Of a DNA stretch of 9,505 nucleotides, positions 6,283-9,505 are shown piece by piece. Made by a program: the position numbers and the translations under genes. A model generated the notes under the pieces. That model ran no database searches. It saw nothing but the letters and a program-made list of their open reading frames with translations, and was not told the DNA's origin. The DNA comes from Silvimonas sp. GTDB lineage: Bacteria > Pseudomonadota > Gammaproteobacteria > Burkholderiales > Chitinibacteraceae. The DNA lies in contig JASLES010000397.1 in NCBI GenBank assembly GCA_030151005.1, positions 1 to 9,505 of the forward strand, given 5' to 3'. Every line of letters begins with the position of its first letter. Position 1 is the stretch's first letter.

Positions 6283-6307
6283 ATGTACCTTGCAAAGAAA
6301 GGTACAT
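6283..6307. promoter_or_regulatory. Perfect 9-base-arm inverted repeat overlapping the HAAS-gene -35 box
   Basis: ATGTACCTT (6283-6291) and AAGGTACAT (6299-6307) are perfect inverted repeats around a 7-base spacer. ATGT...ACAT ends are typical of PadR-type operators, although PadR sites usually have a shorter spacer. It overlaps the predicted -35 box. Confidence 0.55.
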
Positions 6308-6318
6308 CGCTATACGAT
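6290..6318 (+). promoter_or_regulatory. Candidate promoter of the HAAS-domain gene
   Basis: A -35 box TTGCAA (6290-6295) and a -10 box TACGAT (6313-6318) are 17 bases apart; each matches the consensus at 4 of 6. Inverted repeats cover both boxes, which suits repression. Confidence 0.45.
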
Positions 6319-6338
6319 GCACTTATCGTATCGTGCAT
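6312..6338. promoter_or_regulatory. Overlapping inverted repeats on the HAAS-gene -10 region
   Basis: ATACGAT (6312-6318) and ATCGTAT (6325-6331) form a perfect dyad with a 6-base spacer. ATGCAC (6317-6322) and GTGCAT (6333-6338) form a second, interlocked dyad with a 10-base spacer. Both overlap the predicted -10 box and transcription start. Confidence 0.5.
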
Positions 6339-6459
6339 AGCACGGTAGGCTGGCATACAAGGTAGTGCCAGCACAGGCGTAGCGCATCGACAGGCACTGT
6401 GGCCCGTTGAACGCAACCAATCAAAGCCGCAGTAACCGTCGTGAACTGGAGCAATCAAA

Positions 6460-7479
6460 ATGAAACAACAAGCATTCATGTCGCAACTGGAATCCAGCCT
6501 GGCTGGCCTGACCCAAATGGATATCGAACAAATCCTGGCGGATTACAACGAATACTTCCGCGCGGCTGCGCAAGTAGGGCGTAATGAAGAAGAAGTGGCC
6601 GCCAGCCTGGGTGATCCACAACGTCTGGGTCGCGATCTGCGGGTGCAAAAGCTTTATGGTCAGTGGCAACAGAAACGCACATTTGGCGGCCTTGTCCGTA
6701 CTGTGGGTGCCATTGCCCGGTTGGGGGTGCTTAACTTCTTGCTGGCCATCCCCTTTATTATTTATCTGTGTGTGCTGACCGCCGGCATCTTTGTGAGCAG
6801 CGCGGTAGTTGCAGGTGCAATGGCTGCACTACTGGCGATTGGTGCCCATGCGCTCTTCGGGGCGCCGACAGTTCATTTGACCGATGCCACGCAAGGTACC
6901 GGAGATCTGAAAATCGTCGCCCGTATGCCAGGAGCCGCCAAAGCAGATCTGTTCCGCTATCGCAACGACGATGTGGAAGTCCAGTTGCAAGAAGGTGATC
7001 AGGTACAACTGGCTGAGCGGGATGGCAAGAGCACGCAGCTGGTCGCGCATGACGGCATTCTGGTGGTTGACGGCACGCCGCCTGCCAGCCTTGACCATGG
7101 CTACCGTATCGCGCAAGGCAATCTGGTTTCGGTAAGCGTCAAAGCGGCAGATGGGGAAAGCCTGACCTGGAGCCAGGATGGCAAGCTGGGTCGCATCGAC
7201 TGGTATGCCATGAACCACGACGGTATTGATGGCACGGTGATTACCCCGCACACCAGTGGCGGCCACATTGCGGTCACCATGAATGATGGGGTAGTGCAAG
7301 TGCGTGTCCCGGCCGGTCAGCATCAAACGGCACACGTCCTGCGTGCCTCGGTGGGGGTGTTGTTGATCGCAGCGCTGGTGTTGTTTGTCTTGCTCAAGCT
7401 GGCGATCATGACCTGGCGTGGTGTAGTGCGCTACGGCCGTGACCAGATTGCCCAGATTCCCTTGCACTTGGTGTTCTAA
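6460..7479 (+). CDS. HAAS/DUF1700-domain membrane protein
   Basis: The 339-residue protein begins with a HAAS/DUF1700 helical domain (about 1-65): FMSQLESSLAGLTQMDIEQI, then DYNEYF and a G-R-N-E-E-E-V-A-A-S-L-G-D-P segment. Hydrophobic stretches at about 87-107 and 108-134 follow. Residues 135-290 are polar and rich in short beta-like repeats, resembling the DUF4097-type beta-solenoid modules often attached to HAAS domains. A last membrane segment is at 294-316, before a short basic tail. HAAS proteins are usually encoded next to a PadR regulator and are thought to couple membrane signals to it; none is seen beside this gene. Shine-Dalgarno TGGAG (6447-6451) lies 8 bases before the ATG. A strong terminator follows at 7514-7540, so it is a single-gene unit. 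Its function is unknown; the domain assignment is fairly sure. Confidence 0.82.
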   Translation: MKQQAFMSQLESSLAGLTQMDIEQILADYNEYFRAAAQVGRNEEEVAASLGDPQRLGRDLRVQKLYGQWQQKRTFGGLVRTVGAIARLGVLNFLLAIPFIIYLCVLTAGIFVSSAVVAGAMAALLAIGAHALFGAPTVHLTDATQGTGDLKIVARMPGAAKADLFRYRNDDVEVQLQEGDQVQLAERDGKSTQLVAHDGILVVDGTPPASLDHGYRIAQGNLVSVSVKAADGESLTWSQDGKLGRIDWYAMNHDGIDGTVITPHTSGGHIAVTMNDGVVQVRVPAGQHQTAHVLRASVGVLLIAALVLFVLLKLAIMTWRGVVRYGRDQIAQIPLHLVF

Positions 7480-7513
7480 ACCGCGTGCCAGTGTCACTGA
7501 GTTGGTAAGTGCT

Positions 7514-7540
7514 GGGCCGGCGTAATGCTGGCCCTTTTTT
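7514..7540 (+). terminator. Intrinsic terminator of the HAAS-domain gene
   Basis: GGGCCGGC (7514-7521) pairs with GCTGGCCC (7527-7534) with one G-T pair and a 5-base loop, followed by six T. It lies 34 bases after the stop codon. Confidence 0.92.
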
Positions 7541-7885
7541 CGTCCAGACACGGGTGACAGTCAGGGTAGGGCACCATCAGTCGATGCCCAAAATAGCAAA
7601 AGTGTGAATGTTCACTGGACTGAAAGGCGGTTTCTGCCGGTTTCCATGTATTCCGCGCAGCTTGTGGTGCTTTTAAAATTGCGCTAGCGCGATGGGGCAA
7701 TGCTATTGACATAAATGCCTCACGATGCACTGACAGGCTCAGCGCCGGAGTTGTACTCCCGCCATCCGGACAGGTGGCTGGCTGAGATTGATCAGAGAAA
7801 CCAGAAACAAAAGTAATAAGACCTATCCCGTGCCGGGTACGCATCTGTTGCGGCCCGTTTTACCCGTTGTACTGAGGAGTTCGAA
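7541..7885. other. Long upstream region of the sugar transporter gene, no gene seen
   Basis: These 345 bases hold no convincing gene. A weak promoter candidate is TTCCGC (7651-7656), 17 bases, TAAAAT (7674-7679): a good -10 but a poor -35. Small dyads lie at 7604-7615 (GTGAA/TTCAC) and 7747-7759 (GGAGT/ACTCC), and CGGGTA/TACCCG (7834-7839, 7861-7866) could form a stem close to the ribosome-binding site. The leader would be about 200 bases if that promoter is right. Confidence 0.4.
7678..7693. promoter_or_regulatory. Candidate operator upstream of the sugar transporter
   Basis: ATTGCGCTAGCGCGAT is palindromic except at one position, with a perfect 10-base core GCGCTAGCGC. It lies directly after the candidate -10 box TAAAAT, where a LacI-type repressor could block transcription. 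No such regulator gene is in the window. Confidence 0.4.
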
Positions 7886-9178
7886 ATGCAAGCAACTGCC
7901 GGTAGCCATCAATACGGCAAGGCATTGACGGTGTTGACGTCGCTGTTTTTCATGTGGGGTTTGATCACATCACTCAATGACATATTGATTCCCCATCTGA
8001 AAGCCATCTTCTCGCTGACCTATCTGCAGGCAGCGCTGATCCAGTTCTGCTTCTTTACCGCTTACTTTGTGGTGTCGTTTCCCGCTGGTTTTATCATCCG
8101 CAAAATTGGCTACAAACGCGGCATCGTGCTGGGTCTTGTTACTGCAGGCCTGGGCTGTCTGTTGTTCTATCCCGCCGCCGGTGCGCAGTCTTATCCATTC
8201 TTCTTGTCTGCGCTGTTCATCCTGGCAGGTGGCATCACCATTTTGCAGGTAGCGGCCAACCCGTATGTCACAGTGCTGGGACGTCCGGAAACCGCATCCA
8301 GCCGCCTTAATCTCACGCAGGCGTTTAACTCGCTGGGTGCCACGCTTGGCCCATTGCTTGGCGCGGTGACCATTCTGGCCGTTGCAGCACCTGCTGCCGG
8401 TGCCCAAGCCTCTGCTCAGGCCGCTGCGGTGCAAACCCCGTATCTGGTACTGGCTGGCCTGTTGTTCCTGCTGGCCTTGATCATCGGCATGGTGCGACTG
8501 CCTGTAATTAAAGAAGCCGAAGGTACGGACGAGGTAGCTCGTGCCAAAGAACAACGCATTCACGGCAAGAAAAGTGTGTGGGAATTCCGCCACCTGGTCT
8601 TGGGTGCGATTGGTATCTTTGCTTATGTTGGTGCCGAAGTCGGTATTGGCAGCTTTCTCGTGAGCCTGATGGGGCAGCCGCAGATTGCAGGCCTCTCGCC
8701 AGAATCGGCCGGCAAGTATCTGTCTATTTACTGGGGCGCTGCCATGGTAGGTCGTTTTGCTGGCTCGGCCTTGATGACTAAAATCAACCCGGCCCGTATT
8801 CTGACCGCCAACGCCTTGATCAACGTTGTACTGATTGCTGTGGCGATGTTGGTTGGTGGCAAGACCGCGATGTGGGCACTGATTGCTGTAGGTCTTTTCA
8901 ACTCGATCATGTTCCCGACTATCTTCTCGCTCGCACTGAAAGGTCTGGGCAGCTTCACCAGTGAAGGTTCGGGCATTCTGTGCATGGCAATCGTGGGCGG
9001 CGCCATTGTGCCGGTCGTACAAGCTGCGCTCGCTGATCACCTTGGTATCCTGGCGTCGTTTGCCGTACCGCTGGTTTGCTATCTATATATTGTTCACTTT
9101 GGCGCACGCGGTCACCGTGAACTGGTTGGCCAGGAAAAACCGGCTGATCGCCGCACCCCCGCTGTTCAGGGTGCCTGA
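7886..9178 (+). CDS. Sugar MFS transporter of the FucP/GluP/NagP family
   Basis: The 430-residue protein has about twelve membrane helices and the length usual for FucP-family sugar:proton symporters. Family marks are FFMWGLITSLNDILIPHLK (21-39), with D32 at the place of the proton-coupling Asp of FucP, ILQVAANPYVTVLG (119-132), SSRLNLTQAFNSLG (138-151) and GLFNSIMFPTIFSLALKGLG (336-355). In E. coli FucP the segment before AANP reads LET, with a key Glu; here it reads LQV, as in glucose/galactose and N-acetylglucosamine carriers, so L-fucose is an unlikely substrate. A strong Shine-Dalgarno GAGGAG (7874-7879) lies 6 bases before the ATG. An Ala-rich loop (about 166-182) and the charged middle loop (208-230) are normal. 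No catabolic gene adjoins it, so the sugar cannot be named. The gene ends at a strong terminator. Confidence 0.93.
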   Translation: MQATAGSHQYGKALTVLTSLFFMWGLITSLNDILIPHLKAIFSLTYLQAALIQFCFFTAYFVVSFPAGFIIRKIGYKRGIVLGLVTAGLGCLLFYPAAGAQSYPFFLSALFILAGGITILQVAANPYVTVLGRPETASSRLNLTQAFNSLGATLGPLLGAVTILAVAAPAAGAQASAQAAAVQTPYLVLAGLLFLLALIIGMVRLPVIKEAEGTDEVARAKEQRIHGKKSVWEFRHLVLGAIGIFAYVGAEVGIGSFLVSLMGQPQIAGLSPESAGKYLSIYWGAAMVGRFAGSALMTKINPARILTANALINVVLIAVAMLVGGKTAMWALIAVGLFNSIMFPTIFSLALKGLGSFTSEGSGILCMAIVGGAIVPVVQAALADHLGILASFAVPLVCYLYIVHFGARGHRELVGQEKPADRRTPAVQGA

Positions 9179-9205
9179 TCAGGCAGAGGCTGGAAGGCCA
9201 GACAA

Positions 9206-9236
9206 CAAAAAACCGCTCCTTGTGAGCGGTTTTTTG
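9206..9236 (+). terminator. Intrinsic terminator of the sugar transporter gene, likely bidirectional
   Basis: A perfect 13-base stem (9206-9218 with 9224-9236) with a CCGCTC/GAGCGG core and 5-base loop is flanked by A and T runs on both sides. It separates the transporter from the rRNA promoter region. Confidence 0.92.
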
Positions 9237-9385
9237 TTTGTTACACCTGTATTTCGTCGGCCGGTTTTGCCCGAAATATCCGCCAGGCGCACAATCGAAT
9301 TCTTCACTTCAAAAATCGGCGTCGACTGATTTCCTTTTTCATCAATGACTTGAGTGATCGATAGAGGAAATATTGCAGGAAGGTG

Positions 9386-9414
9386 TTGACGGTATGTGGG
9401 GTGGTGCGTATAGT
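9386..9414 (+). promoter_or_regulatory. Strong sigma-70 promoter of an rRNA operon
   Basis: TTGACG (9386-9391) and TATAGT (9409-9414) are 17 bases apart, each matching the consensus at 5 of 6. Initiation would be near 9421. The downstream leader with a boxA-like site identifies it as an rRNA promoter. No second promoter is seen in the 149 bases between the terminator and this one. Confidence 0.85.
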
Positions 9415-9420
9415 TCGGTT

Positions 9421-9505
9421 TCTCCGCTGCAGACACAACAGCGAAACAGCGAAAACGAAAGAGTTTAGCAGGGTTTCAGTGTCTGGTGGCAAACGATCTT
9501 TAACA
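9421..9505 (+). ncRNA. rRNA operon leader (5' external part), truncated by the window
   Basis: The leader begins at the predicted start and runs off the right edge before the 16S gene. It contains a tandem ACAGCGAA repeat (9438-9453). A long-range stem CAGACAC/GTGTCTG (9430-9436, 9479-9485) encloses an inner GAAAC/GTTTC pairing (9443-9447, 9473-9477), in the place of the boxB-like hairpin of rRNA nut sites. A boxA follows. The rRNA genes themselves are not in the window. Confidence 0.75.
9495..9505 (+). promoter_or_regulatory. boxA antitermination site of the rRNA leader
   Basis: GATCTTTAACA matches the E. coli rRNA boxA core (GCTCTTTAACA) at 10 of 11 bases. In that system NusB/NusE (S10) bind boxA RNA to keep polymerase elongating through the untranslated operon. 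Confidence 0.8.

Larger units (their letters stand above)
6164..6459. other. Intergenic region rich in inverted repeats, no gene seen
   Basis: I find no convincing gene in these 296 bases. They hold three dyads and a candidate promoter, listed separately. The mRNA leader before the HAAS gene would be about 135 bases. Confidence 0.6.

Noticed and set aside
7603..7616. CRP-like site TGTGAATGTTCACT
   Set aside because: The half-sites TGTGA and TCACT are separated by 4 bases rather than the required 6.
7970..9040. Minus-strand 356-codon open frame
   Set aside because: It is the complement of the MFS transporter gene; its composition is that of an antisense shadow and there is no start signal.
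9179..9436. Minus-strand open frame of 85 codons between the terminator and the rRNA promoter
   Set aside because: It begins inside the rRNA promoter region, reads through the terminator dyad, has no ribosome-binding site and matches no family I recognise. A decayed gene remnant in 9241-9345 cannot be excluded.
1..9505. Mobile elements, CRISPR array, tRNA, toxin-antitoxin or defence genes
   Set aside because: I saw no transposase, integrase, regular spaced repeats, cloverleaf or recognised defence protein on either strand.

Overview
The window looks like chromosomal DNA of a GC-rich betaproteobacterium, probably of the order Neisseriales. The evidence is a short ProQ that closely resembles the minimal neisserial form, a SlyA/FUSC efflux module, and an rRNA leader of betaproteobacterial style at the right edge. 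This assignment is inferred from remembered protein families, not from a database search.

Layout, left to right. (a) Positions 1-1717, minus strand: a SlyA/MarR-type regulator whose stop codon overlaps the start of a FUSC-family (AaeB/YdhK-like) inner-membrane exporter that runs off the left edge. Three palindromes precede the regulator, one of them an exact match to the described SlyA site TTAGCAAGCTAA. (b) 1783-2376, minus: a left-handed beta-helix protein of the gamma-carbonic-anhydrase family with two of three zinc ligands changed. (c) 2469-3381, minus: two RNA-chaperone genes, a CspA-type cold-shock protein and a ProQ/FinO-domain protein, each with its own intrinsic terminator; the csp gene also has a clear promoter. 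(d) 3504-4112, minus: a heme-oxygenase-like protein that lacks the usual distal-helix glycine motif. (e) 4240-6163: a divergent pair, an EamA/DMT transporter (minus) and an AraC-type regulator (plus). (f) 6164-7540, plus: a HAAS/DUF1700 membrane protein behind an intergenic region dense in inverted repeats, closed by a strong terminator. (g) 7541-9236, plus: a FucP/GluP/NagP-type sugar MFS transporter with a long upstream region, closed by a strong terminator. (h) 9237-9505: the promoter and leader of an rRNA operon, cut just after a boxA-like antitermination site.

Most genes are short independent transcription units. Two local regulatory modules stand out: SlyA-type repressor plus exporter, and AraC regulator opposite a DMT exporter. 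Both suggest small-molecule-responsive efflux. I see no insertion sequence, prophage, CRISPR array, tRNA gene or toxin-antitoxin locus, and no convincing wholly new system. The most unexplained pieces are the palindrome-flanked promoter of the HAAS gene, which has no PadR gene beside it, and the two enzyme homologues with altered active-site motifs.
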